Of a stretch of 64,000 nucleotides of DNA, positions 47,460 to 59,653 are shown piece after piece; position 1 is the first letter of the stretch; each line of letters starts with the position of its first letter. Made by a program: the position numbers and the translations under genes. The stretch comes from Acanthosoma haemorrhoidale (Eukaryota > Arthropoda > Insecta > Hemiptera > Acanthosomatidae): NCBI GenBank assembly GCA_930367205.1, contig OV884012.1, forward strand, positions 50,241,239 to 50,305,238, given 5' to 3'. The notes under the pieces were generated by a model that searched no databases, was not told where the DNA came from, and saw only the letters and a program-made list of their open reading frames with translations.

Positions 47460-48070
47460 ATAAGACCAATTTTCAGAGTTCGGGCGAGAGATCAGCAGCG
47501 TAATAGTACAAGTCGTCAGAGGTCTGCTAGAGGCTGTGAGGTGACTGCCCAGAGGTGTGGCAGGGAGAGAGCCCCGGGGCTCTGGAGTATCTCGACTGTC
47601 AAAATGCAGAGACTGGAGAAGAATGAAGAGTGAGCCTACCAGGGCCAAGCGGCCCTGGCGTAAAGCGACAAGTAGTGCGGCTGAGGAGACTAGGGAAAAG
47701 AGTGGGTCTGCAGGGCGAAAACCCTTGATTTAAACATCCGTCCCCCCTACTTACTGGAAGGCGGAGCCTGGCTGCAGGGGGCATGTTTTATGATGCCCAG
47801 GTGGCTAATCCCCTTTAATTTTATGACTGTTGGCCTAAAAGGGTGTGTTTTATGATGTCACACCTACCGAGCGATACGTGAACGCTCGTCCCCTATAGGA
47901 CTGTTTATTGGCATGGCTTTTAGATTTTATGACCCCGGACAGTGACTGAAGGTCTGCTTGGGTCTATTTTATTAGGGGCAGTGGCTTATCCTCTCAGGTT
48001 TTATTGCAGGACCTTCGTCCCTCTGTTACCTGTTTCACGACTACCGACCTCTCTATGATTTATTACAAGA
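47460..48070. promoter_or_regulatory. Island with clustered TTTTATGA motifs
   Basis: A GC-richer block with four exact TTTTATGA octamers on the same strand at 47786-47793, 47819-47826, 47848-47855 and 47925-47932. Related TTTATTG (47904), TTTTATTA (47967), TTTTATTG (47999) and TTTATTA (48059) follow. The sequences between are unrelated, so it is not a simple tandem repeat. The motif resembles Caudal/Abd-B-type homeodomain sites. Overlapping minus-strand ORFs are not supported. Confidence 0.45.
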
Positions 48071-48839
48071 AGTTTACAAAGATTTGCATTTATATTATAA
48101 TACATTATGCACCAGAGTGTAGGGTAATTTACATATATAGTTAGCGCTTCGCTACAGATGTCAATATTTAATAACGAACACCCTTAACTTAAATAAAACC
48201 GATTATGTGAAAAGAGTGACAAAAATTGCTTTTAAGTACCCTCATTACTTATTCAGAAAATTGGAAACAAAAGTAACTATTCTCAACATGGCTTTTTGCA
48301 CTCGGATATGCGGCATGACAAAGAAAATGTGAATTCCAAAATACGTGAACAAATACAATTTCGGAGCGGTTTGAACTATTCAGTACAAAATAATGATCAA
48401 AAATGTGACAGAAAATTGACCAAGAAGTGGTTTTTTATGTCTACACGCAATTTTCGGCTTAGCCTTGAGAATGTCAGTGGAAGCTGCCAAAGCGCTCGAA
48501 TTTTATATCAATAAATTCGAAAGACAAACACACATTTCGCTTTATTTTTGGGAAAGAAAAAAAAATTCCTAAAATGACTTTTAACTCTTTACGAGGGTGT
48601 ATGAAGAACGTTTGCCCACAATGGTATGCGAAACATGTAATGGGATTGAAATGGGTGTCTTGATACAAGATCGGCAAAGTGAGTTTGGGATAGGATTTTT
48701 AAAGTTATGAATGTATCTCAGATGTAATATAATTTATGTTCACATTAATCTTGGTCTTTATTAAACCTGATTTTGTTTAGGAATCAAACTATGTTTGTAG
48801 AAAACATTGGAAATACTTAGACTTTACATAGTGTGCTAT

Positions 48840-49060
48840 GAGTCATTGGGAACAACATTGAGCATTGACGAGAGGTTGCGGCAGTAGAGGGTGGCTTAAT
48901 CCGACCAATGAGAGAGAAGAATGGATGTTCAACATTTACTTCTAGCATTATCCTCTGTCTAAATCGGACACCTCGGCTGCGGCCGGGCCTAAATATGCCC
49001 TGGCATTAGTGCCTCTACCGTTTGTGTTGCCGATTACTTTACGATTGGACGCTGTTCATC
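48840..49060. other. GC-richer non-coding island
   Basis: Contains GGCTTAATCCGACCAATGAG and GGCCTAAATATGCCC, the latter close to a CArG or MEF2-like core. No ORF. Confidence 0.3.
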
Positions 49061-49239
49061 ATTTCGGCTTATTGATACATCGCTCGTTTAGGGCTAACAC
49101 TCACTTAATCTCTCTAATGTTGTAGGATATGTATAACAACCCAGGGGATTTTCACACAGAGTATTTATCATATACTTATTAAAATAATTTTTAAGCGGGA
49201 AATAGATAATGTTTTTAAATTTTATTAGGGTCCTAGCTA

Positions 49240-49380
49240 GCACTGGCCATCATTCACACTTGTCCTGAGTGTCTAATGGGAAGCCTCTTTCCTTCCGGCC
49301 CTTCCACCAGCCTTGGGGTGTGGGGAATGTTTGTATTTGCGTGGCTTGATCAACATAGTTCAGGTGTGTAATATTTTAAT
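49240..49380. other. Short GC-richer island
   Basis: About 140 bp (CTTCCGGCCCTTCCACC, GGGGTGTGGGGAATG). No coding frame, no repeat match. Confidence 0.3.
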
Positions 49381-49549
49381 TTATACAAGAAAACTATTGC
49401 AGGCGTCAGCTTTAGGGCCTAGTTAGCTTATACTTCCTTAGAGCTCTCCTTTTCTTACCCGTTGAAATTGTTGTCGTAATTTGACCATATTTTGGACCTG
49501 AATACAGACAGACATATAATCCATGCGTTATCGCATCAGTCGCATGACC

Positions 49550-49875
49550 GAACTAAGATCCGACAAAAGCAAACAGACTTTAAGAGCCCTTATGCAAATG
49601 CCCATTGACGCCGTGAAAGTTCTGCCTAGACCCTTGGACAGTTGAGACAGTGGAACGTAGGAAAACCATTATCGCTCAGTGTCAACAAAGCGATCAACAA
49701 GAGTGCCAACAGAGCTATCTCGGCTGTAAGAGCAAACTGTGCAGTAGCCCACTCCAGCCGAGGCTTGTCCTGTGGTTCCATTCTCCTCTCGGCTCCTCTG
49801 GCCACCCTCGTCAACATATTTAATCTATTGTGTCATCTTCCCTCTCCCCATCTTCTGGACTACCAAGATTCATAA
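49550..49875. promoter_or_regulatory. GC-richer island with POU octamer
   Basis: A perfect octamer ATGCAAAT at 49592-49599 is followed after 3 bp by CATTGAC, a half-match to a SOX core. Downstream the island is GC-rich, with overlapping ORFs on opposite strands (49642-49875 and 49817-49626) and no domain. Regulatory inference only. Confidence 0.35.
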
Positions 49876-51120
49876 TGGAGGAAATGCACCAAACCAAAAT
49901 TGAAATCTAATAGGAGTAAAAATGATTAATAATAGATAACATCAGTTTTTGATTTAGCAAGAAGAGAGATGAAAAATAATATGCCAGAATGAAATTTTAG
50001 AATAATCGGATAACTCCTTATTAACACAATTTTTATATTCAAATATGAATTTAGATAGAACAAGCACATATTTCTACTTAGCATTTCAAAAATAAGCGTC
50101 GGAAATGTCAAGTCTCACAACGGTAAATATATTAAAAATGTACATTTAGTTTCCCTGATATTTTTTTCCATTCTTTTCCAAATACTTTATATTGTCAATT
50201 ATGAACTAAATTTTAAATAATAATTATTTTTGCACTAATACTTTATTTGCTAAACCTCCCCAGTTACTGACAATCACATTTTCGTAAATATTAAATAAGC
50301 AATTTTTAAACGTCCCAATCCGTCCTCTTTGTGTATTTAATTGTCAGGGGTAAGTTAAAACATTAAATTTTAAATTTCCTTTTTGCAGTCGCTTGAATTA
50401 TTTTAAATAGCATGAAGTTATTCCATTAGTAAGAATAGAGTCAAAGTTACACAGGTTTAATTTATTTCCATATACCTCTCATTACATTATATTCTCGATG
50501 TGTAAGCTCGTAATTTGAATATGGTAACGGGTCTAGAATAGTTTCTATATCAAGTACTTAGTATCATAAAAAATAGTAATAAATATACACAAAGTAAAAA
50601 ATTCCAAATAAAACCCATTTGTTAACGAAACAGTAAAGTTCAAATATAACGCATGGCCTCTTAAAAGGATTCAAACCAAAACTGCATTCCAGAGACTCTA
50701 AAAGGGACATCAAGTGAGTTTTTAGAGTCACAGGACATGACCGCGTTACCTGATCTGGCTGAAATACGAACTTGACCTAAGCCGCAGAGTTCGCTTGAAA
50801 AGTTTGAACAACCTCTAGGTTGAATTATTAGAGAGAAGTTTTTCTCTTTTTGTAGTATATTAACCAATCCGTATACAGCGAAGCAACAAATATGGTGTTA
50901 TGGTAAACCAAAATGGAGATAGACAAATGAAAGTAGATTGCCCAGTTTTTGTTTCAAAGAATCTCCTTTCCCATTGGCCTTAATTAATATTTAAAATATT
51001 TATATCTTCATAAAAAATAGAGATAATTTTTTATTGTTTTTAGAGATTATGGAGTTACTTTGAATACTGATTCTATTCATCATTTTTTCCACATTATAAA
51101 CAAGAAAAAAATTACAATGT
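49876..51120. other. AT-rich DNA, nothing recognised
   Basis: No supported feature. Confidence 0.4.
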
Positions 51121-51132
51121 GATCTTTTTCAG

Positions 51133-51354
51133 ATGTATCTTACATTCCATCTGCCTTTGAGCAGAGCGTGCATTGAGGAGTGGGCAAGCATTAAAATGCC
51201 CACACCGTCTACACAAGTATCGCCGGCAGTCACTGAGTGCTTTGGAGCAGAGACCATAAATGTATTCATAAGGCTCACTCACATCCTAACGCGTATATTT
51301 CCCTCTCCATGTTCACGAGTTCAGCCTGTCATGGATTTACTACCACGGGGTTAA
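51133..51354 (+). other. GC-richer block after an acceptor-like site (doubtful exon)
   Basis: GATCTTTTTCAG at 51121-51132 is a good 3' splice site, and the next base opens an ATG-led frame of 73 codons ending at TAA in CACGGGGTTAAGG. The peptide has no recognised domain and no clear donor site. Either an exon on the plus strand or another regulatory island; I favour the latter. Confidence 0.2.
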
Positions 51355-51776
51355 GGATTAGTCCTTTGTAAGAACTGAACTGATCTAAGCTTTAACAAAA
51401 TTAAAAAATATTTCAAGCCAGAAGCAAGAGAATAAACTTGCCAGTCCATCAATCTTGATTCATTCAATCAGAATATTTATAAGTAAGTATGTTCCATAAC
51501 CTGCTGCTGATTAGTTAAAATAAAATAAAAAAATGTAATAACTAAATTAAAAATAAACCAAACTTGAAAAACTCCGAAACATTTAGCTAACTTTTAAATT
51601 TCTAATTGAACTAGCTCGAAAGCTGTTCAAGATTTAAGCTGTTTTGATAAATTATGATTATTATCTATCTTTATTGGTAAATTTAAGACGGTAATGAAAA
51701 ACTAAATTCAAACAAAAAACGTTTTGAGAGCCAATAATTGAATACTCGGTACTGTATATGTTGCTCAATGTGCTTT

Positions 51777-51891
51777 TATATAGGGCGGTCTGAAAAGTTT
51801 CCGACCTAACAAAGCTTTTATTTCACTAGCTTTTATTTATTTTATTATCATCTTCATGTTGAGGTCGGAAACTTTTCAGACCACCTGTGTA
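51777..51891. mobile_element. Mariner-like MITE
   Basis: Terminal inverted repeats: GGTCTGAAAAGTTTCCGACC starts at 51788 and its reverse complement, GGTCGGAAACTTTTCAGACC, spans 51863-51882. They are perfect over at least 20 bp, extend imperfectly to ~28 bp, and are flanked by TA. The termini resemble mariner ends (right end read inward: TACACAGGTGGTC). Total size ~115 bp with an AT-rich core and no transposase, so it is a non-autonomous deletion derivative. Confidence 0.88.
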
Positions 51892-53479
51892 CATACAATG
51901 AACTGTTTCCATCACATAAAGAAAAACAAAATAGTCCCGTGAGTTTTATTTCTTTACTTTCTACACCAGGGTGTCCGGTGACGGTATCCTATAATTAGTT
52001 TGAAAAACAATTTTAACAATATCATCAAGCCAATGAACACCCTTTTCATTAATTCTTTTACTAAACAATTGAATTTAACCGGAATAGCTGCTTGAAATTT
52101 TGTTCAAGTAAGGGAAAAAAAACTGAAACTAGAAATTTTGTATCTTCAGAAACATACCGTTTTAATATCCAATATATTAGATGGGAACTTCCGATATATT
52201 ATTAACAAAAGCAAATATTCATTTTGAATAATTATTTTGAACAATGAATATCATAACTAGTATGCACAGACCTTGACTTACAAATAAGCGTCTTTACGGT
52301 TGCTTCCGAACAGGCATATAATCATACATTCCTAATTATAAAGCATTAGCCAATCAAATAGAATGCACATGATCATATTGTTGCAGCCCCATTATGTAAT
52401 TTTTTGACAGACGTGAAAAAAAAGTTCTTGTTGTGTCTATTGCAAGTGCGTATTTTTGAGTGAGTAAGGCCAGAATGTGGGGAGGACCCAGCCACCACAC
52501 ATGTGCGAACCACGTGCTCCTGAGCAACCCCCGGTTAGTCTTTCTCTAGAAGAGGAACTTTATCGGCTCATTGCCGTTCTTATCACCCCAGGCTATGTTT
52601 GAAGATGCTCCATAAGTCAAGGTGTCTAATTGAGAAACCACATCAACCTAAATATAGTTGCTATGATTTTTCTTCCAGTGAATTATTTTATTTTTATTTC
52701 TCATTCATGGAAGAGTGTAAAACCTTAAACGACAATCGCGTGCTCCAACCAACGCCCCTTATCAGAATCTGGACTCAGCATTTGTGAATATAGAAAATTT
52801 ACGCATTATTTCGTTTTAAGACTAGCGTGTTTAAATTAATTTTTTGTTTTTCATTTCTTAGAAGTTCAAGAATATTTTTACTTTGCTTGTTCCTTCTAAA
52901 CTATTACATATTTAATATCAACATTTTAATCTAATCGAATTAAATGACTGTCAAAACATATAAAATGTCTTATTTCACACTGCCTTAAAAGATAAGTAAT
53001 GAAGTAATTTTTGAAGCCTCTCATTTCCATCACTAACAATGACTTTCAGATTTATGTTTCTTTAAAAGAATTTTAATACCATAAATATTTTTGTATGTAT
53101 TATTAAGTAATAGTTTGTAATAGAAAACAAAGAATGATTTTATTATGCACCGTTCTACCGATATTCTTATTAGATGCGAAAAGGATGGGAGCCCTTGTTT
53201 TTTTAGTTTTTTTTAAGATTACCATTTTAATATCTTACAATCTTGAGCAGAAGCACAAATTAAAAGTTCTAACATGCTTTGGTCACTGACACCGTATACA
53301 TTTACACTTCAATCATGGAATACTTCCTTTAAACGTTGCAGTTGGTAAAAAAATGAATCATTTAAATAATAACAGATCATCTACTATGAACTACGATGAG
53401 AAGAAATAAAACCAAATCGATTCTTTTACCACGAGGTGAACCCTTTACAATGGTTAGCGTTTCGCGATGTGATTTCCGC
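51892..53479. other. AT-rich DNA, nothing recognised
   Basis: A small GC-richer patch at 52475-52590 has no ORF or motif that I can name. Confidence 0.4.
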
Positions 53480-53700
53480 TACATTCTTTATGAAGAAGAT
53501 ACCCCGAGGAAGAGGCTGAGGTAATGAAGACGAAGGAGGTGCTCCTCAATAGCCGCATTAACCCGCCCCCTACCAATTACTGGCCAATCAGTGCGGCCTC
53601 TGATGGCCACCATTAGCCCTCTCACTCTTCTACTGGGCCACTAGTGTTGCAGTATTCTTCCGGTAAATGACCACTCGGAAAGGGTAACCAGGCTGATTAA
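53480..53700. other. GC-richer non-coding island
   Basis: Lies ~800 bp from the signal-peptide exon. Contains CCAATTACTGGCCAATCAG (two CCAAT-type boxes), GATGGCCACCATTAGCCC and GGCTGATTAACATG. No coding frame. Candidate intronic enhancer. Confidence 0.35.
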
Positions 53701-54497
53701 CATGCACAACCCCTAGGAAAAAATATAACACTTAAATATACAGAGAGAGATATAATCAAGAGTCTGTGATATTACAAGAGCTCCTGTGCAAATTTTATGA
53801 CTCAGTTGAAACTGTTTTGACTTTATTATTGTTAGTTTTGAGAAAGAAGAACAAGCATCATTACCACTCTCTCTAGCTCAAACAGTTGATTCACTATGAT
53901 AGGTTAATGGGTGAAAAAAAATAAAATTTTGTTCTCTTTACTTTTATTTGGGGGGGGGGGCGTTCGCTCTAGTAATTGCCATATGCTGCTACCTCACGTA
54001 ACACAACTTTAAAAAAAATTCTTTTAAGTATTTTCATTTTTTTTATAATTATAAATCCTTAAGATATAAACTTAATTGAACTTTAGACCATAGTGAAGCT
54101 AAACAAAGTGTAAATGTGGTCAACGACTGTTGTGCAATTTTTGGTAAGCGAAATATACATAATATTTAAAACTGATTCAGCGTATCCTGTTAACTATTAA
54201 TCTTGAAAGATGGGCTAATTGGCTAATGTTTTAGATAATAAGTTAAAAAATCACTAATTTTCGCGCCTTGACATTTTATATTTTAACAAATAGTAATTAA
54301 TTGTTGGATTGAAAAGAATTCGGTTACCCAGATGATACCGGTTGTGGCTGACTGTAAGTTTTGATATTGGCAAATTTTAGAGTGAGTAAAAATTAATGCC
54401 CCAAGAAGCTGATTTTAATAGATGAAGCTCAATACAGATTTATGTGATGACAACAGACATGTTTAAAAAACAATTCTTTATTTTCTAAGGTACTTAC
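53701..54497. other. AT-rich DNA, likely intron
   Basis: Directly downstream (minus-strand sense) of the donor site of the exon at 54498. A G-run lies at 53949-53960. Nothing else seen. Confidence 0.4.
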
Positions 54498-54565
54498 GTG
54501 AATCAAAGCTGAAAACGGGGCTGCAGAATGCTATGATGAAAGCGACAGCCAGCGACATTGTAAAC
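54498..54565 (-). CDS. First coding exon with signal peptide, host gene (unidentified)
   Basis: The minus strand reads CTAATC (branch-point-like), CGTTCGTTTTTTTCAG (acceptor ending at 54566), a 68-bp exon, then CAC|GTAAGT (donor at 54497-54492). Seven bases into the exon an ATG (54558-54556, context ACAATG) starts a 20-codon frame, MSLAVAFIIAFC..., that ends one base into the next codon. Its hydrophobic core followed by small and polar residues (SPVFSFDS) is typical of a secretory signal peptide, so the product should be secreted or membrane-bound. The acceptor before the ATG means a 5' untranslated exon lies farther right. Partner exons are not identified; the 25022-25213 candidate is phase-compatible under one acceptor choice. 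The gene is not recognised. Confidence 0.62.
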
Positions 54566-55139
54566 CTGAAAAAAACGAACGACAGGCAAAGATTAGACAT
54601 TTCCGTGAAAATATAATGTTAAATGCACTGATGGAATTCTTCCTTAAATTTAAGATTCCGCATAATCCTTAATTCACCATGAATGTGACGCTAGCGCTAT
54701 TTTAATCAGAACGACCTGGTGAAAGGAGGGCGATGGTTGGAACGAAGCGACAGGGCTGTAGAGAAAGCGCTGCTGACAAACTTTCCCTATTCATCCCTTA
54801 TATCTCCAGCCTTCATTGACAACAACAAACTCCAAACATCGGCTAAGGGCATCGCTTTAATCTCAGAGCAGCGATTAACTCCACTATCTACCTTCCATTT
54901 GAACACCATTCTCAACTAAATAAATGTTTTAATAGTTGAATCATTAATAATATTTAATGTGGAAGAAAGAAACTTCTTTAAAGTTTGGTCCAGAAAAAAA
55001 ATTGGCAAGGAAAGTATAAGGGGACTAACATGAAAATTTGGTTTAATCATAATGGACAAGAGTTTCTTTTATTTTATAGCAGGTCAAAACTGAAGCAAGT
55101 GGGCACAATCTCACCCGTGCTCACACCTGTTGGCTATAC

Positions 55140-55445
55140 CTAAGTTGTATACTTTTCAATCTGATATATCAATGTAGCACCCCGTTTGGATCTATCACCA
55201 TTTGTCTGAAAATGGATCCAAAATCTCAAAACTGGACCCTTCGAAAAACCGTTCGATGTAATTCTTTCCGAGAACAGAAAGTAGTCTCCATCTGCACGAT
55301 TTTCTCGGGTACTATTGACTGATGATTTCATCCACTGCAGACGCAAGTTCATTGACAAGCTACTGCACCTGAACAAGCAAAGTTCCCTCATCTTTGGACA
55401 AACCCCCCCAGGAAGATCCGCATTAGAAACAAGTCGCTTTTGCAA
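55140..55445 (-). other. Unsupported 101-codon ORF
   Basis: The peptide has several cysteines (VCPKMRELCLFRC) and looks less repetitive than most random frames here, but I see no known domain and no splice signals at its edges. If it belonged to the same transcript as the 54498 exon it would lie upstream of the ATG. It may be a relic of an unknown transposon. Confidence 0.15.
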
Positions 55446-56221
55446 CTTTTGAAAATTTATGTAATCAGTGTCTGAGCCCTGCCACGTTTAATTTAAGTTA
55501 CGATGCATTGCATACTGGCTTAGATAAAGCTGTATGTAGTTTTATTAATATAGAAAAAGTAGCTGAGCTACGGTACACATTGTTTGTACTCATACAACTA
55601 TAGGCTGTGAATACATATCGTTAATATTATTACATTTGAACTCAGTGGTTCTGAAAAAAAACACTGATAGTTAGACGATGCACATATAGTTGGGAGGAAA
55701 ATGTCGAAGATGTTGGCAACATTTTCAATATGATCATTCTTCGAGTAGCAATATAGTCAAGATTAGTTTTTTTGATTGGTTTTAGGGTTTAGATGACTGT
55801 TCCGTCTCTCATCGTCCGATTTGCTTTTTATCTTTAAGGTAAAAATGTTCTGTGGTTAAAAATAGTCATACAGAAAGAAGGGACTGATGTGCCTTGAAAA
55901 AGAGAACTTTTTTTGTTGTTATTTTGTTTATTTGATGTCCATAAAGGAGGACACCCCTTGTTTTCAGCTGGATTTGTATCAACTTGTTTCTTAAAGTACT
56001 TATGAAATGATGTAGTTGAGCGCTATCATTATTTTTCCTATGGTAGGAACGATATAGGATCACGTGTAATAAATCAAGAATCTCTTCATTTTCATTATAA
56101 TGAATTTTAATACATATGAATGCATACATCTATATGCATTTATCTTACGTTATAGTTGGTGATTCCCATGAAATCGAAATGACAGCAAAACGATACTATT
56201 AAGATTCTAGGTAATATAGGA
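55446..56221. other. AT-rich DNA, nothing recognised
   Basis: A second acceptor-like TTTTTTTTCAG exists on the minus strand at about 55647-55657 but no exon follows it. Confidence 0.4.
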
Positions 56222-56575
56222 ATAGATCTAGTAAAGCAGACCAAATGGTGGACATCACGGCGCATGGCACACCTACAACAAGCCTCTGACGGGCACCCAT
56301 CACTGCTATCCAACTAAATAAGACTGCACTACATGCCTAGAGGGACTCTAGGCCCATCCACCAGTGGACTCTCACCACTGTACCGCAACAATCAACCTCT
56401 ACCGAGGCTTCCCACGCTCCATAATTCCCTCCCACCACCTTCAAGCAGGTGCTTCTGGTCAAGCATCCGCTCAACCCAAATATTCCTTTATTTTTCCCTC
56501 ATCCTTAATCTTATAATTAGAGAGCTAAGAAAAAAAAAAAATAATAAAAATATATATATATATATATATATATGG
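56222..56575 (+). mobile_element. LINE-B 3' end with A-rich tail and (TA)n
   Basis: From ATCTAGTAAAGCAGACCAAA, matching 5001-5020, through CACTACATGCCTAGAGGGAC to ATAATTAGAGAGCTAAG at 56513-56529. An A-rich run and a (TA)n stretch (56549-56574) follow, probably grown from the tail. Only the last codons of ORF2 and the 3' UTR remain. Sequence identity to the 4240 copy is high. Confidence 0.88.
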
Positions 56576-59029
56576 GAATCGCTGCTAATGGTAAAAAAAG
56601 AAATAAACGTTACCCAGATGGATGGGGGGAAGACACTTTTAAAATTTAAACAATCGTTAAATCGTGAGGTAGACAAAATTTGGCCTTATCTTCAGAGTAG
56701 GTAGGTTCGAATAGGATTGGAAATAAAAAATTTACAAAGGGTGCTCTAAAGCAATAAAATAAGTAGAGGTTTAATAGTTGATCGGTTGAACGGCGATACT
56801 TTTAAAGGAATAATGCAATCTGCTGGGATTTCTGAGGGAGTTAGAAATGAGATCAAGTAATTCCGATTTTTCAAGAAATCAGACATCAGTAGTTAATTCT
56901 GATATTGCCTTTGAATACTTTATAGTTTAGACCCCCAATTAATAGCATTTGTGTGGGCTACTGCCTTCCGGTGGTTCTAAACCATTGAGAAATTTTTTTT
57001 CATAAAACAATTTAGAGAGTTACCCCTTTCACGAATTTTGAGCCAATATTTGAAAGAGCTTTCTAAATAAAACAGATTATTTTTGCTTATCATTTTTCTT
57101 CCATGTAATTTCCTTTGCTTAAAGTAGCCAACTACTCATCAGTGCGATCTGGTACATTGTGAAAGATACAATATTGACATCGGCGTGGATTGGTGAAAAT
57201 GCCTCAGGTTGGCCAAAAATAAAAAAAAAGTTGTTTCCGTTTTCACTCTTTGAAGAATTAACAATTAGGATAAAGCAACATGAAAGCATACACAATTTTG
57301 AATTTATTAAATCCTTCGAATAATTAAAAAAAATATTTTTAACTAAATATCCCCTGAGATCAGTTAGGGAAACTACACAGCAAAATAAACAATATTGAGT
57401 TCTTCTGTAACAAAAAGACTAATGTTTATTGTTTCATTGTTCTATTTTAGGATACTGTCATTCTTACCAATCCGATCTATAACAAAAAGAAACAACATTT
57501 AAGTTTATTATTTAATTAATGTCATCCGTTTTATGGTTTCAACGAATTTAAATAAACAATTTAATAAAATAATCATTATATTCTTTTCAAAATATTCCAC
57601 TCTCGTGTTTTACCACAGATTCCTCAGATAACTCCAACCTGATAGCTAATACGACCGCATTCGTGAAAGCGAAATACAGTTTCTTTATATGCTTATTTAA
57701 ATTGCTTATAATGGATTCAGGAGATGATAATCATTTGCGGATATTCTGGAATATAACAACTAATATGGAGCAATGGCCTTTATGCTCCTCGAGACTGATA
57801 GTAAAAACTATTTCATCTTCCAATTTATTTATAATTGATGCCACCGTTGCAAAAAATATGCTTTGCACGCGTGTTAAAATGTAGTATTGATAAGTACGAG
57901 AAAAATTTATCGTAAAAAATTATGGCCTCTTCCCTGGCCTTGTATGACTTATAAAGCAATATAAATGTTAAGCCTTGTACCAACAGATATAATTAGATAA
58001 AGTAGCCAGTAATAAGCAGTTACTGATGTGACATTAAATAAAGATTAATACAAAAAAAAAAAATGTTGGTCTAATAGATTTTTAGTCAATTTATTTAGGT
58101 TATGGTTTATCAAGTGCTTATAGACAAAAATATTGAGTACCCCCATTCACTATCATTCAATGAGTATTTAAGAAACTGGCACATGAACTCCAGTAAGAAT
58201 CGGTAGATCTTTAGGTATCGTTCATTCACTTTTTATACCCTTAATTTTGTCAACAATTAATAATAAAATGAATATTGTAATTTATCATCATATTAATAAT
58301 CATACAACAGTAAAGAAAATAAAGTTGATCAGAAATATCCGTTTATAAAGTAACCTTTGCCTCATAAAGTTAAAACCAAATATGTCTACTTGATTTTTTT
58401 AAGTGCTTTGAATTTAACGTTTGTTGTAACGGCAAGTTAAACTGAACAAATAGTTATTTTTACAGTAAACGATTTTAATGTTGCCAATTATATGATGGAT
58501 TTGATTTATCAAAAAGTATCATGAAATGAAAACAAAAAAAAAATTGAAATAAATAAAAAACGATAACACAAAAAGCATTCTTCATTCATTTTGAATAAGC
58601 GTATTTTTACTTATCACTATTAAACAAGTGATATATTACCTTAGCTCTGCTTATGAATGTGTTTGAGATTTTAATCTTCCTTGGCGGAATTTAAGTTCCA
58701 TAAAGTACCCGGTGTTTCTCAAAGGTAAAACTGAGAGAAGACACATTACTTTGTATCGTAACACATTAAAACGATAATTACCCTAAGATTTTCACGAGAG
58801 ATATTTATCTTTGGGATGCGCTACAGGTATAAAATAAACTTTTGAAACGAAACAATCACAGCCTACCGAATAGCCACTCGCTATCGGGACCAGAAACAAA
58901 AAAAAACATATCAGAGGTGGATGAAGGATAAAGTGCCATGTATCAATAAATTTTTTTGCTAAAGAGAACACCGGCGTGTCCTAGGGAGAACGTGACTTAT
59001 GACGGGTGCACGTGCGACACGGTGATATG
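56576..59029. other. AT-rich DNA, nothing recognised
   Basis: About 2.4 kb of AT-rich background with chance ORFs only. Confidence 0.4.
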
Positions 59030-59260
59030 TATGACACGGACTTTATCAGGCACCCTGCGGAAGTGGGCCCTATCAGTGGGTCTGTTTTGGGCACCGCCTC
59101 CTAAATCATTATCAGGCTACAAATCAGGCCGGGGGTCCGGCTCTAGATTCCATCCGGCGATTCCGCACCTTGCTAATACCGTTTACGGTTCTGTTAGGGC
59201 GCTTAACTCCGCCTGGGAATTTCGTCCCGACAGCTCACCTTCCTAGTAGGGTGCACTCCC
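59030..59260. promoter_or_regulatory. GC-richer island with three GATA sites
   Basis: TTATCAG at 59043-59049, CTATCAG at 59070-59076 and TTATCAG at 59109-59115 are GATA-factor sites (minus-strand CTGATAA/G) within 73 bp. A short ORF spans part of the block but has no domain. Candidate enhancer. Confidence 0.38.
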
Positions 59261-59653
59261 GTATATTTCTCCTCATATATATATATTCCTTACTATGAAC
59301 TATCACGGTTGGATTCTCCTCTAGTCATATCTCACTGCATACCAATGAAAGTGACTAGACAACTTTAACTTATCGGATGAAACGAACACCGCTCAGAACC
59401 GACTAAAGTTATTATATTATATGATTTGTTACATAGAATTCAAAATATGCGATTCTATCATTTTTGGTAAAGACCATAATTTTTATATATATTTGGGAAT
59501 GAAATACTTAAAAACTACTGTTTCTCCAAAAGCCAAGCATACATACTCGACCATTTTCTAAATACAAAGACCGGTTGGGCGTATTTTAAGTTTATATTGA
59601 AAGGCTAGTTGTGTGCTGTACATATTAATAAATACACACTCCTTCTGGTCTTC
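59261..59653. other. AT-rich DNA, nothing recognised
   Basis: A short (TA)n run at 59275-59285; no gene. Confidence 0.4.

Noticed and set aside
55140..55445. 101-codon Cys-containing ORF as a gene
   Set aside because: No recognised family and no exon borders; within the range expected by chance.
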